64,000 nucleotides of DNA, taken from Chrysemys picta bellii (taxonomy: Eukaryota > Chordata > Testudines > Emydidae). The translations under genes and the position numbers were made by a program. Positions 10,272-21,375 of this stretch are shown one piece after another (within the stretch, counting starts at the first letter, position 1; each line of letters starts with the position of its first letter). A model generated the notes under the pieces. It saw only the letters and a list, made by a program, of their open reading frames with translations, did not search any database and had not been told where the DNA came from. The stretch is taken from contig NC_088798.1 in NCBI RefSeq assembly GCF_011386835.1, forward strand, positions 1,612,001-1,676,000, written 5' to 3'.

Positions 10272-10489
10272 GTGGAGAGATGTTTGTACAAGAATATAAT
10301 TTAGAGAGACTCCCTCATAAGGGAGAGTATCATGAACACCAGGAATTTTGAGCCATGCCCTGGAAGCAAGGGGTGAGAACACAATGTAGCTGTGCACAGC
10401 AGTTCACCACAGACGTTCTCTAGTTGGTTTTTAAAAGGTTCCTTTCTTATTCCCTGGCGTTTTGTTTAATGAACCCCAAGCTCATTGCA
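10272..10489 (+). repeat. Gypsy 3' LTR
   Basis: A 218-bp LTR from TGTGGAGAGA to ATTGCA, aligned with 1762-1985 and followed by the ATAAC duplication (10490-10494). The 210 bp before it (10062-10271) should contain the end of pol but show no recognisable integrase motif. Confidence 0.88.
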
Positions 10490-10673
10490 ATAACTCTGCT
10501 AGATACCAAAAATCATGGACTGAACAGCGACACTGGGTTTATGGCCGATTACAACAATCTGTCATTCACTTAACCCCTCCCTTTCTTTCCCCTCTATGAT
10601 AGGAGGGGTGTTAACAGGCCCCTTCACCTTGAATGGTCTCTTGAAATATGTGTTAACGCTTATGCTAACAAAT
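10490..10673 (+). mobile_element. Penelope-like element tail, right piece
   Basis: From ATAAC onward the sequence continues the PLE-type tail broken at 1761 (ataactctgctagatacc...). It ends near 10673, where CR1 sequence begins. Family assignment is from recall of turtle PLE tails; continuity across the Gypsy insertion is seen directly through the duplicated ATAAC. Confidence 0.55.
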
Positions 10674-11083
10674 CCCAGAATGATGTTTCCGAGGAGCTGA
10701 CTGAGGAGATATCTGAGCCATTAGCAATTGACTTTGAAAAGTCACGGAAGACAGGAGACATTCCAGAGGTCTGGAAAAGGGCAAATCTAGTGTCAATCTA
10801 TAAAAAGGGAAATAAGGACAACCCAGGGAATTACAGGCCAGTCAGCTTAACTTCTGTACCCGGAAAGATAATGGAACAAATGATTAAGCAATCATTTTGC
10901 AAACATCTAGAAGATAATAAGGTGATAGATAACAGTCAGCATGGATTTGTCAAGAATAAATCACATCAAACCAACCTGATAGCTTTCTTTGACAGGGTAA
11001 CAACCCTTGTGGATGGGGGGAAATAGTAGATGTGGTATATCTTGACATTAGCAAGGGTTTTGATACTGTTTCACATGATCAAT
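10674..11083 (+). mobile_element. CR1 LINE fragment, RT fingers and palm
   Basis: The + strand encodes the CR1 RT block with NYRPVSLTSVPGKIMEQ (about 10825-10885), SQHGFVKNKS (10930s) and a decayed LDISKGFDTVSHD at the end. It stops abruptly at about 11083. Frameshifts are present (near 10790 and 11025). Confidence 0.85.
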
Positions 11084-12304
11084 GGGAGCTGCGGAGCCGG
11101 CACTGGGGACGGTGGCAGCACGCAGAGCTTCTCTGGTCGCTCCTCCGGCTAGGGGCCGCAGGGACATGCCGGTGAGCTGGTGGTCACAGCCCCAGCCCCA
11201 CGGTGGGGAGCCAAGGCTTGGGGCATCTGGCCTGTGGCACGGAGACTTGCCGCGGGCCGGATGAAAAGAAGCAATGGGCCAAATCCCCACCTGCGCTGCA
11301 AGGAGAACTTTGCAGTTCTGTAGGCTCTTCCATCCAAAGCTCTCAGTTCACTTTTACCAAGGCCACAATCTGAATTAAAGCTTAGAACACTCCTATCATG
11401 TGGACATAGAATGTGTACAGTACACAAACAGCTTCATCTGCCTTTGAAGTGCAGCCCCCTTTGAGGTGGAACATTGGTCCATAACATGGTTGTCACGGCA
11501 TCTGGGCATTTTACACTGTTTCATTTGGATAACAGTCTGCATCCTCATTCCTGTCCCAACCAGCTGTGTAATGTTGCTTATTGCTATATAATTATTATTA
11601 TAAAGCTAGGGGCAGTTTTTTTTCCAGATCTGAACTTCCCCAAAGTTTGTGTGTATTTGCAAAGGGGAATTTGATGCAGGACCTTTTACATAGCAATGTT
11701 TGTACTTGTCTGAGTTTAGGGCTTCTCCCAATTGTTCTAATAAATTTCCTTTTTTATGTAAATTACCTTGGAATTCAGGTGTGTTGGGGATAATCCTCAG
11801 AGACAAGGCAAACAAAATGTTTGACCTGTGGTGTGAGGTGGAAATGGTGGGACCAAGGCACCTGAGCTGTGGTGCCTTGGTCAAAGACAATAGCACAAAA
11901 TGCTGATTAAAGACATTGGGGAGCACAAGGAACACCGGGGGAGCTGAAGGAATGATGGGACTTGGTAATACACCTCATGCCCTACATCACCTCTTGCTGG
12001 GTGGGGCTGGTACTGCAGAAAGTAGAAGCTCCTTCCAGGTATTTCTAAAGCTGTCCATACTGTACTTAATGCTGGGCGAGGTAGGCAGTGGAGTAGTTGT
12101 GAGCTCGTCACAGTGCTCCTGTCATGTTCCCTGCAGCATCGTCTTCTCCGGAAGACTGAGCCTGCAGAAAATGAGCTTCCCCACAGGCACTGTCCCTGTG
12201 CCATTCTTTACCATTACCTCCTGCCAGTAGGAGCAGCGACTGTTTATGATGGATTGGTCTAAATAGCTGAGAATGGGTTTGAGAGTCTTTGTTTAATATC
12301 TTTA
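11084..12304. other. Intronic or intergenic stretch without a recognised gene
   Basis: The first 190 bp are GC-rich and abruptly different from the CR1 before them, perhaps a DNA-transposon remnant. The rest shows no coding exon, RNA gene or classified repeat that I can support. Confidence 0.5.
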
Positions 12305-12736
12305 ATGGCCATGAAAAACAGGTCACGGACTGTGAAATCTGGTGTTGTGTGTGCTTTTCCTCTCTACTATACAGATTTCACAGGGGAGACCAGTGTTTCT
12401 CAAATTGGAGGTCCTGACCCAAAAGGGAGTTGCGGGGGGGGGGGGAGGTTACAAAGTTATTTTAGGGGCTCGTGGTATGGCCACCCACCTTTACTTCTGC
12501 AATGCCTTCAGAGCTGCCCAGTGCCCTGCCAGCAGCAGTGTAGAAATAAGGGTGGCAGTGCCACATACTCCCCCCCCCCAATAATCGTGCAGCCCTCCCC
12601 CACAACTCCTTTTTGGGTCAGGTCACCTACAACTACAACACCGTGACATTTCAGAGTCAAATAGAAATTTATGATTTTTAAAATCTTATGACCATGAAAT
12701 TGACCAAAATGGACTGTGACATTGGTAGGGCCCCAT
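12305..12736 (+). mobile_element. hAT-like non-autonomous element, degraded copy
   Basis: This matches the better bounded element at 22691-23152: both contain 'tgaaatctggt', 'atacagatttcac', 'agaccagtg' and end with 'gaccatgaaattgaccaaaatgg'. The left terminus is lost and no duplication is visible. A (G)n run at 12434 and a (C)n run at 12573 are inside. Confidence 0.65.
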
Positions 12737-13372
12737 TTATAATCAGGGGCCTGTATTTGTTGGAGCTGTTCTATGTGTGTTATTCTTCACCCAAATGTGG
12801 ATGCCTTCTCATACCGTCTGTTTTCCCAATGGTCTGTTAAGAAGTAGACACCACACTTGAAGAAAGCAGTAAATAAAGATGTTAATCCATTTTATACATG
12901 AGTCAAAGGCCCCGCTTCCTTATCTGTCAGGGTACAGCTGTCACTGGATTTAGGAAGTGTTCCACTCCGCAGTCAATTACTCTTTCCCACTGCTAGGGTA
13001 TGAAAGACTCGGGCAGTCTGTACTTTTTGCTGCCAGAGTGAGGGAAACGTGTAACTGACTGCAGAGGTCAGTTTGAGGGATAGGCAGGCCGAATTTCACT
13101 GTTCTTCAGTTCACTGTATCTTGGGCTTAGATTCAGCTTGGTGGTTTGGGGGGAATAACAAGAGTTCACAGTGATAAAAGTAGTGGAATTGTGGAGGGAG
13201 TAGCCAGGGTCCAGAGCAAATGTTCCATGTACTTGAAATGGTTCTAGATGCACCTGGTCCTGCCCTCCGGCATTGGAGGAGGAGTTGTGTACTTACTGGA
13301 CACATGCTGCATATATGTATTGGAAGGTCCATGTTTCTGTGCCATGTTTCTGTGGCTCGAACCTATGAGGAG
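12737..13372. other. Stretch without a recognised gene
   Basis: No coding exon, RNA gene or classified repeat was recognised here. ORFs on both strands are short and overlap each other. Confidence 0.5.
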
Positions 13373-14467
13373 TGTGACTGATGCTCCCTAGGGGTATCCA
13401 GGGTTGTGAGGCACCTCACCACTACCTGCCCTTAGTGTGAGGCAGCTTTGTCTGGGTCTGCTGTGGGTCAGCTCCCCCAAACCACCAGCCTCTTGCAGCA
13501 CAAGCTCTGCCTGCCAGGCCTCTGCAGGCCTCGCGCTCTCTGTACAGGTAACAATAGGCACACCCCAGCCCCCGAGTTCGCAGAGCGTTCCCTGCAGTGT
13601 CCAGCCCCTTCTCCACTGAGCACTGACAGAATTACCAGCCCTGCTGTTCCCAAAGGAGAGAACACACCAGCTTGTCTGGGTTAGCTCAGGACCACCACCT
13701 TGCTTAACCACAGCACTTCGATACATTTATAGTGAAAACAAGAATAAGTTTATCATCAAAGATTCAAGTAATAGTGAGTAAGAATGTAGGAAACAAGTGG
13801 TTAAATATAAAACAAAATCACAATACTTTCTAGAGAATAAACCGAACTAGCACGTTCACCTCCTGAAGCTTTGTCTCACCCAAAATTCTCTTCAGCATTT
13901 TCATCCAAGTCTGGTTGAGATCCCTTTTCCAGAAAGCAAAACCACTTGTTTTTCTTTCTTCCTTGGTGAAGGGTGCCTGGGTGTCTTCCCTGCTCCCTGC
14001 ATACAGTCAGGCAAACCTTTAAAGTGCATCTCCAGTTACGGTTCTTCCTCCCCCACTGTTTCTCTCTTTGACCGTGTTGACACTTCGGGCTTGTCTGGCA
14101 GCAGAGCTGCAGCACTTCAGTGTGGAGAGTTCCTGCGCCAAGGGGACTCTCCTGTCTGCATAGTGAATTCACCTCCCCATGAGGTGGTAGCTGGGCTGAG
14201 GAAAGAATTCTTCCATTGACCCAGCACTGTCTATACTGGAGGTTAGGTTGGCTTAACTGCGTCCCTGCAAGGTGTGGATTTTTCACTATGACGATGGAAC
14301 TTTTCACTGTAGACCAGTCCTTAGTTCCTGCCTATCAAGTCCTCACACTCAATTTACATATTAACAGGTCGCTGAATAAACATTCTTGTCTGGCAGAAAA
14401 CCTGTTTTTCACCTTCGCTGGTGACCAGTACCTACCGACTTCAGGAACATAACTTCCGTATATATAC

Positions 14468-14479
14468 ATTTCTCCTTGT
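14468..14479. repeat. 12-bp target duplication around PLE tail, left
   Basis: ATTTCTCCTTGT occurs at 14468-14479 and again at 14611-14622, flanking the inserted tail. Confidence 0.85.
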
Positions 14480-14610
14480 TTCAGAGTAACAGCCGTGTTA
14501 GTCTGTATCCGCAATATATGCATCCGAAGAAGTGGGCTGTAGTCCACGAAAGCTTATGCTCTAATAAATTTGTTAGTCTCTAAGGTGCCACAAGTACTCC
14601 TGTTCTTCTT
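14480..14610 (+). mobile_element. Short Penelope-like tail insertion, 131 bp, inverted-head structure
   Basis: The insert starts with 'tcagagtaacagccgtgtta', the complement of the terminal part of a well-known turtle PLE tail, then switches near 14515 to the sense tail (...gaagtgggct...cacgaaagcttatgct...). It is bounded by a perfect 12-bp duplication. It therefore has sense and antisense pieces of the same tail joined head to head. No protein is encoded. Confidence 0.75.
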
Positions 14611-14734
14611 ATTTCTCCTTGTATAGTTTGTGTACATACATGTCGCAATGATTTTGATGACCGGAGTGGCACAGGTTATTCAAGACCTCACCTGACACCC
14701 TTTGGTAAACTAGAATGGACACCCCAGACCTGGG

Positions 14735-15591
14735 GAATCATCATTGAATGGGTCTGATTCCCGTGGGGTCCCACAGGGATCAGGTTTTGGCCTTATGCTG
14801 TTTAGCATCTTTATCAATGGCCTGGAAGAAAACATAAAATCATCACTGATAAAGTTTGCAGATAACACAATACTTGGGGGAGTGGTTAATAATGAAGAGG
14901 ACAGGTCACTGATTCAGAGTAATCTAGATTGTTTGGCAAACTGGCCACAAGTAAACAGTATGTGTTTTGATCTGGCTAAATGCAAATATATACCTCTAGG
15001 AACAAAGAACTAGTATAATCCTGGGCTGCAAAAACAGGAATCTGGAGTAGGAGCAGAGAGGTTATTTTACCTTTGGATTTGACACTGGTGCGACCGCTGC
15101 TGGAATCCTGTGTCCAGTTCTGGTGCCCACAGTTCAAGAACGATGTTGATAAATTGGAGAAGGTTCCAAGAAGAGCCATGAGAATGATTAAAGGAGTCTA
15201 GAAATAGACTTTGTTCAGTTTAACAAAGAGATGGTTAAGGGGTAATTTGATCACAGTCTATATTTAACTGGGGAACAAATATTTAATAAGGGGCTCTCCA
15301 GTCTAGCAGAGAAAGGTCTAACGTGATCCAATGGCTAGAAGTTGAAGCTAGACTAATTCAGACTGGAAGTAAGGTGTCAGTTTTTAACAGTGAGAATAAT
15401 TAACCACTGGAACAATTTGCCAAGGGTCTTGGAGGATTCTTCATCACTGGGTTTTTAAATCGAGATGGGATGTTTATCTAGAAGACGTGTTCTAGGAGTT
15501 ATTGTGGGGCAGGTCTCTGGCCTGTGCTATGAGGAGGTCAGACTAGATGATCGCAATGGTCCCTTCTGGCCTTGGAATCTATGAATCTAGA
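14735..15591 (+). mobile_element. CR1 LINE, 3' portion
   Basis: The + strand reads GVPQGSGFGLMLFSIFINGL and then KFADNTIL, the RT palm with the second catalytic Asp changed to Asn, at about 14765-14875. The thumb and 3' untranslated region follow to about 15591 (tcaga...tagatgatcgcaatggtccc...). Several stops and a deletion near 15200 make it non-functional. Confidence 0.85.
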
Positions 15592-16818
15592 AACTGTGAC
15601 CCACGAGAGGCCTGTAACCCTCTGTGTCCCCTTGCCGTTCGGGATTAAGAGGTTCCTGGGCCACTGGGACAAACAGGCAACCTCATCCAGCAAGTCTTGT
15701 TACTGCATTGTGGCTGCTAATGGGTTAAAAGCCCTCTAGTTCTTCCCATGTTTAAATTCGGCTTTCCTCTGATGTAAAGATCCGGAATACTACCAGGTAA
15801 TCATGGCCTAGATCCTCCAGACATGGTTATTTCTTTAGCCATTTTATTTTACACCTACAATGTTCTAGCTGGGTGTGTATTCCTCAAGGTAAACAATCTG
15901 TCAGAGAAGCTGAGGATGAGGCAACCTGAGCATTGTAGAGCTGTGTCTGCCAAGAGCTAGGAGAATCGGCCTTTCACAGGTGTGAGATTTGGTGAATGCA
16001 AAAAGGGTTGGCTAGAGAACGTGATTCAAATGGAGAGAAACTATCCACAGTCATTATCAGTCATTTTGTCAGTCACCTTCTCCCTGTTCTTGTTATGATC
16101 ATGAATGTTCTCTCTGTCTGTTTTCTTCTCCTGAATGTTAATTCCAGTCGTTTCCCAGTGGGAGAACACTGGAAAAGGAGTAGAACAGTTCTCTCATAAT
16201 TGGCCCCATCCCAATGTCCTAGGCTCCTCCCTCCTTTTTTATGTTTTCCACTTTCTGCAGCTGTGGGATGTTTCTGGAGGCTAGTGGCTCCCGGGTAGCT
16301 CTGAAAAGGCCAGTTTGGCACGGAATGAGACGTGATCATAAGGGCAGCTTCCAAAGCCAAGTGGCTGTGTCCATCCCACTGGTCTCTCAAGTTTGCTGAG
16401 TAAACACTCTAGGAAGACCAATTAATGGGGAAGACACAATTACCCTGTTTATTTATGGTTTGTTTGTTTTTATTCTGCACCATGCGTGTGCATGGCAGTT
16501 TACAGAGCAAGATAGTCCCTTCTAAGCTTACAGCCTAATTCAAGTATGACCCAGCAAGGGATGACAGTAACTCTAGGGTAGAAGTGGGACATGGGAAAAT
16601 ATGATTCACGCACAGGGGGAGTATGCGGCATATGGCATCAGTTAGAGATATTCTTGGATGTTTGGCTAATGATTTTTGATCAGCTGTGACCAGTACTAAT
16701 GCTGTGTCCAAGGGGAGAATGAGAACAGCTGTCCCTGGTGGATTTTCTGAGGATGACAGGGGCATGGCATCTGTGTTATCTAACCACCTGTGCTTGTTTT
16801 GCTGTCTCCATTCCCTAG
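15592..16818. other. ST3GAL3 intron, no recognised element
   Basis: I see no exon or classified repeat here. The last 30 bases before 16819 form a pyrimidine-rich tract that fits a splice acceptor. Confidence 0.5.
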
Positions 16819-16965
16819 AGTGCATCTGATGGATTTTGGAAGTCAGTGGCTACCCGTGTCCCAAGAGAACCTCATGAGATCCGCATCCTGAATCCGTACT
16901 TCATCCAGGAGGCAGCTTTCAGCTTCATTGGCCTGCCTTTCAACAACGGCCTGATGGGCAGAGGG
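16819..16965 (+). CDS. ST3GAL3: ST3GAL3 internal coding exon (start of sialylmotif S region)
   Basis: The exon encodes 49 residues beginning SASDGFWKSVATRV and ending GLPFNNGLMGRG, nearly identical to my recollection of the vertebrate ST3GAL3 protein at about residues 250-298. The enzyme is a type II Golgi membrane sialyltransferase that moves sialic acid from CMP-sialic acid to the 3-position of terminal galactose on Gal-beta-1,3/4-GlcNAc. The acceptor is ...ttccctag at 16818 (an alternative AG two bases later would shift the frame) and the donor is GTAGGT at 16966. Length 147 nt, phase 0 at both ends, so skipping it keeps the frame. The residues lead into sialylmotif S, which is completed by the next exon. 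The exon coding sialylmotif L was looked for upstream and not found. Confidence 0.96.
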
Positions 16966-18230
16966 GTAGGTGCAAGGTGGGGGAAAGAAATCAGAGGGGA
17001 TGGAAGAAGATGACACCAGAACTTAGTCTGTTTACACATCTGCTGCTGGTTGAAAAGGAAATGTGAAGTATGAGGGTGCTGACAGCAGAACGTATCCTAT
17101 TAAGTGTGTCAGTAGAGATTGATTGGCGCATTCGAACAGGGCACATAGTTTAAACTAGCAGAGTGAAAACACGTGTGTAAGGACTTAAAGAAACATGTCT
17201 ATTGTATTGTATAATTTGGGAGACAATCTGTGATCATTTAATCAGACTGTATCGTAATGCTGCATGTACACAAGGGGGCTGTTTGGCATTGCCGACTTGT
17301 GTGTGTTTTACCATGCGATCTTAATGTTCCATTAATTTTTCCTCCTAGATTAATTCCTCCATCCCTGTGATCAGTTATTCCTCTTCTTCTGACTCCCTTC
17401 AGTGGGTCAGTATCTTTCTGGCAATGAGAAGGGCAGAATTTGAATGCAGTGTTTTAGGTGTAGTTAACCCAGAGTCATATTGAGATAGACTGTTGACTCC
17501 ATGCTGTGTGGTGTGATGGCTTTGCATACAGCCCCAAACTGCATCCCAAATTGGGTCCCAATCTTCAGTGTTGAGATGTGAGAGGTTAATGTGCGTTGGC
17601 TTATGTCCTCATTAACAAGAGCAAGTGTGAATCTATCCAGGACCCTTTTCATCAGCTCCTATAACCTGACCTTTCCTTCAGGAATATAGCAGTTGCCAGG
17701 CCAGATCAGAGCAAGAGGCCCCCTAGCCCGATATCCTGTCTCCATAGTGGTCAATGTGAGCTGTTCTGGAGGAAGGTGCAAAACATACATATCACACACA
17801 CAAAATCTACATTCAGATAACATGAGTAAGGTTGCAGGGTCAAGCTCTCAAAACTGAGGAAATGCCAGAATTAAGGCTGCCTGTGTGATCTTATTTCAGC
17901 CCCTTTGTGCATCTACATAGGACAATCATTACTTATCCAATCACATACTGTCATTTCCACACAAATCCTGCCTCATTCAGTGCACAGGATGGACGGTGCT
18001 CACAGAATGAACAGCTGTTCAATGGTTTGTTTTCTCCGTATTGTTCAATGTGTGGCCCTGTTCCTTGTTTACTGCACACTTCAAACCTTGCTCAGAAGAT
18101 AGAACTACAGATTTCCCCACTGGCTTGTCTCTGGGGCTCACCACTGTAGTACCTGAATGCTTCACATAGATTAATGTATTTATTTTCACAACACTTCAGT
18201 GAGATGACTGGGTTTTATCCCCATTGTCTC
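16966..18230. other. Intron part without a recognised element
   Basis: No repeat family, exon or RNA gene recognised between the donor site and the DIRS left end. Confidence 0.5.
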
Positions 18231-18350
18231 CTTCGAGTGCTCTGCCTATTCCTACTCATGGGATGCTCTGACACAGCCTGAGGGGTGGAACTCTAGCTAG
18301 CAGCACTCACATGCCTCCCTCACCCCTCTCCTCCATGAACATGGGAAATC
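18231..18350 (+). repeat. DIRS left inverted terminal repeat
   Basis: Complementary to about 26535-26683, with shared blocks for GGATGCTCTG, AGCTAGCAG and CCTCCCTC at corresponding positions. Similarity is imperfect, as expected for an old copy. Confidence 0.75.
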
Positions 18351-18666
18351 CCAAGGTGAGGGTACAAACGGGACGGACGCTCCCACAGCCTCAGTTCCTT
18401 CTAACCACGAGCAGCAGAATGGTTTTCTGTGAGGCGCCAAAGTCCCCTTGGGTCTGAGATTAGTTAGCTGGTTTAAATCTTAGTTTTGAAGTAGTTAAAT
18501 TGTTGTCAGTTAGGTAATAATATAGTTACAGTAAGTTAATTACTTGGTATGGAACTGAAGAACACGCCTGGTTTCAGAAGATGTGTATTTTGTCCGGTAG
18601 TGTTCCTGGCATCAGAGACACATGCTAATGCCTCCCATGTTTAAGTGAAGGACACTCACCCTCCAT

Positions 18667-19735
18667 GTGTTCAGTTTGCTCAGTGTTCACAATGAGGTCA
18701 AAGAAGGAAAGACAAAAGAGGCTTCAAGCAATTCTCTTACAAGAAGTACAGTTGGCAAAATCCTCCGGAACTTGGAAAGAACAAGATTCCAGGAAAGCCC
18801 ACAGGCTGGCCCTCCCTGGCGGCAGACATGTCTACTAGAGAGAAAGAGAAATCTTCCTCCTCAACATCTACTGCTAAAAAAAGTCCAGTGACAAGGATCA
18901 GAAAAGGAAATCCACTGAGGTGTGGGCCTCTTGTTTACAGACAAGCTTTTGGATAAAGTTTTGACTGGAAAGACAGCTCTCAGCAGTGTCAGCCTCTTTG
19001 AAAAGAGCCAATCCATGGGAGAGAGACTTTTCTGAACAAGACATATTTAAGGAGCCAGTGCACGATATATATCCTCATGGGAAGGTGAGGAAAGATTCTT
19101 CCTCAGGTCGGATATTCTTGGATCCGGATGAGCCAGTTCTGAAGGTCAGGCTTAAGTAACTGGTGAGATGAGGGGATGCTGCGGCACCAGAGCAGGTCGT
19201 AGTCGAGGTTCGTAGATCAGATCCATCCCTGGTTCAGCCAGAGATTGAATCAGGTATCGTAAGCGAACAGGCAGAAGATGTATGCAACAGCCTCAGATGT
19301 GTGTTTCTCCAGAAAGGAGAGGATGTGTAGAAGAATTTAGAATTTCTCCTCTAGTTTCACCACCTAAAACACCCTCTGTTTTCCCAGAGAATAATTTTTC
19401 TCACGTTTCCTTGTCCAGCCAAGGGTATTGCTGTCTCCAGTTCTTTCTGAACCGAGAATGACCACAGAGAGGAGTAAGAATATTGATTGCAGACCCAGAT
19501 TATGGATTGCAGACAAAGATATATACAACCAGAGCCAAATATGGTTTTCTGCCTGACTGGAAAATGCCACTTAATAGTTGGGCCTGTTTCTTTTACTGGT
19601 CACAGCTGTGGTTTCATGTCTCCATGATTGGCTTTTCTGGCAACAGTGCATGGGTGTTATCAGCCTGATTGCTGTAAGCAGGGAAGACTGTCCTCTCCCT
19701 TTTGCCTATGCTCAGTATGGGGCTTGTAAACCCCA
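18667..19735 (+). pseudogene. DIRS Gag-like remnant
   Basis: Lysine- and arginine-rich open frames near 18690-18900 with 'RSKKERQKRLQ' occupy the place of the DIRS first ORF, directly after the left terminal repeat. No catalytic motif is expected. Stops occur in all frames. The assignment depends mainly on position between the left ITR and the RT. Confidence 0.5.
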
Positions 19736-20500
19736 TCACACGCCCAGATCCTTTTCAGCAGGACGACCACCTAGCCAGCGATTCTCCATTTCATAGTTGG
19801 GCACTTGAACTTTCCTTTCTAAGTGAAGTACGATGAACTTGTCTTCATTGAATTTCATCTTCTTGAATTCAGACCAGTTCTCCATTTTGTCAAGGTTGTT
19901 TTGAATTCTAATCTGGTTCTCCAAAGTTCTTGCAATCTCTCCCAGCTTGGTGTCATCTGTAAATTTTATAAACATACTCTCCACTCCACTATCCAAGTCA
20001 TTAATGAAAATATATTGACTAGTACTGGATCCAGGACTGACCCCTATTGGCCACTGTGGGCAGACAGGATACTGGGCTGGATGGACCTTTGGTCTGACCC
20101 AGTACGGCCATTTTTATGTTCTTAGGTTCTCACTAGATATGCCCTCTCCATTTGACAGCGAGCCATTGATAACTACTCTGTGCCTACAGTCTTTCTTCAG
20201 GCTCTGCTGACTTGAATACATCTAACTTACATAAATATTCTTTAAACTGTTTTTTCTCTGTTTTGACTTGTGTTCCTTCCCCCTGGTTGTCAGTATTACT
20301 TGTGTTGAGTATCTGGTCACCATTACCCTGTTTAGTGGAGACTCAGGCAAAACAGGCATTAAACACCTCGGCTTTCTTGATGTCATCAGTTATGAGCTTT
20401 CCTTTCCCACTTCATCTTTCTCTTGCTCCTTATGTATTAAAGAATCTCGTCTCACAACGGGTCTGCCTCCCACCTCCTTCTGGACCTTAGAACAAGTGTT
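19736..20500 (-). mobile_element. Antisense CR1 pieces inserted in DIRS
   Basis: The minus strand at 19736-19996 reads FIKFTDDTKLGEIAR and DKMENWSEFKKMKFNEDK, the CR1 RT palm and the segment after it (FTDD for the usual FADD). The part at about 20130-20480 is antisense CR1 sequence from the linker upstream of the RT. Between them a sense-strand CR1 3' tail (20034-20127) is wedged. DIRS sequence resumes at about 20519. Confidence 0.75.
20034..20127 (+). mobile_element. Sense CR1 3' tail, 94 bp
   Basis: It is almost identical to the tail of the CR1 at 5765-5845 ('acaggatactgggct', 'tctgacccagta', 'ttatgttctt'). It sits in sense orientation between antisense CR1 pieces, so it is a separate short insertion or an inversion product. 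Confidence 0.75.
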
Positions 20501-20518
20501 ACCTTTAACACTGTTTAC

Positions 20519-20890
20519 TTGTGTTATTTTCTAATTTCAAAAAAGTGGGGGGGCCTTCATCCCAGTTTGGATTTAAGGAAATTAAACACATATAAAAAAG
20601 TTTCATTTCCACAAGCTTCTCTAACTTCTATAATCCCTTCTGGATTGGTTTGCAGCTCTGGATTTAAAAGACGCATATTTTCATATTTCAATCAGACCTT
20701 GTCAACGGAAATACCTGTGCTTTATGGTAGGAAAGGACTGTTTTCGGTGCAAGGTCCTCCGCTTTGGGTTGTCTACAGTGTCCAAGGTATTTACAAAATG
20801 CCTATCTGTAGTAGCGGCATACCTAAGAAGGCAGGGGATGTTTGTGTATCCATATGTGGACAACTTGTTAATATAAGTGTAATCCAAGGA
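20519..20890 (+). pseudogene. DIRS reverse transcriptase fragment
   Basis: The frame contains LHPSLDLRKLNTYKK (20556-20600), the typical DIRS RT N-terminal block, then after frameshifts the AALDLKDAYF-like region around 20650 and a PYVDN box (20847-20864). The box has Asn where the second catalytic Asp is expected. Upstream sequence has a GGL motif behind a run of seven G that may have caused a frameshift. The RT would copy the element RNA; this copy is dead. Confidence 0.78.
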
Positions 20891-21052
20891 AAACATCATA
20901 GAAATATAGGACTGGAAGGGACCTCGCTAGGTCTCTAGTCCAGTCCCCTGCGCTGAAGCAGGACTAAGTATTATCTAGACCATCCCTGACAGGGATATGT
21001 TTAACCTGTTCATAAAAACCTCCAATGACGGAGATTCTACAGCGGTCGCAAC

Positions 21053-21375
21053 TGTGACATGGGCGGTCTGATGAAGAGGTCAGAGCAGGAGTTAGGCCAG
21101 GTCCAATACCAGGATGTCAGAGTCCAAGACAGGCCGGAGGGCAAACTGAGAGTCAGGTATCAGGAGATGAGCAGCAGGCAGTAGGAGCAAGTATATCAGA
21201 AAGAGCCCAGCTGCATGGATAACTTTCTGTGCCTGTGCATGGGTTAAATAGAGGCTGGTGGCCGATCAGATCCCATGACTGAAGACCTCTGCAGCAGGTC
21301 ACTGGGTGGCAGGTTGGGACTGCCTTAGTCTGGAGAGCCCCGTGGGCCAGCGTTCGAGACCCCTGGTCCCTGACA
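21053..21375 (-). mobile_element. Short LTR-like insertion in the CR1
   Basis: TGTGACATGG at the left and CCTGACA at the right frame a 323-bp block that is not CR1. Flanks GCAAC and ACAAC share four of five bases. It might be a small solo LTR; no coding capacity. Confidence 0.45.

Larger units (their letters stand above)
1762..10489 (+). mobile_element. Ty3/Gypsy LTR retrotransposon, both LTRs present, split by nested insertions
   Basis: The element runs from TG at 1762 to CA at 10489 and is flanked by ATAAC on both sides. Order: 5' LTR, primer-binding site, gag with zinc knuckles, protease, RT, RNase H, start of integrase, polypurine tract, 3' LTR. A CR1 (about 2800-5845) splits the nucleocapsid coding region and a second LTR (8008-10061) splits the integrase. 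Without these inserts the Gypsy part is about 3.6 kb, shorter than a normal 5-6 kb element, because most of the integrase core is missing. Frameshifts and stops throughout show it is dead. Sense with respect to ST3GAL3, but upstream of the first visible exon. Confidence 0.88.
13373..14697 (-). mobile_element. Antisense LTR, boundaries approximate
   Basis: The left edge is TGTGACTG and the proposed right edge is ...CCTGACA. The interior has the composition of other antisense LTRs of this window, with an A-rich stretch around 13730-13860 that reads on the minus strand as a U5/R-like T-rich region. No matching 5-bp flanks were found, so both ends are uncertain. It carries the 131-bp PLE-tail insertion at 14480. 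Confidence 0.5.

Noticed and set aside
1..16818. Search for the preceding ST3GAL3 exons (sialylmotif L)
   Set aside because: No match found; only transposons and unrecognised sequence precede the exon.
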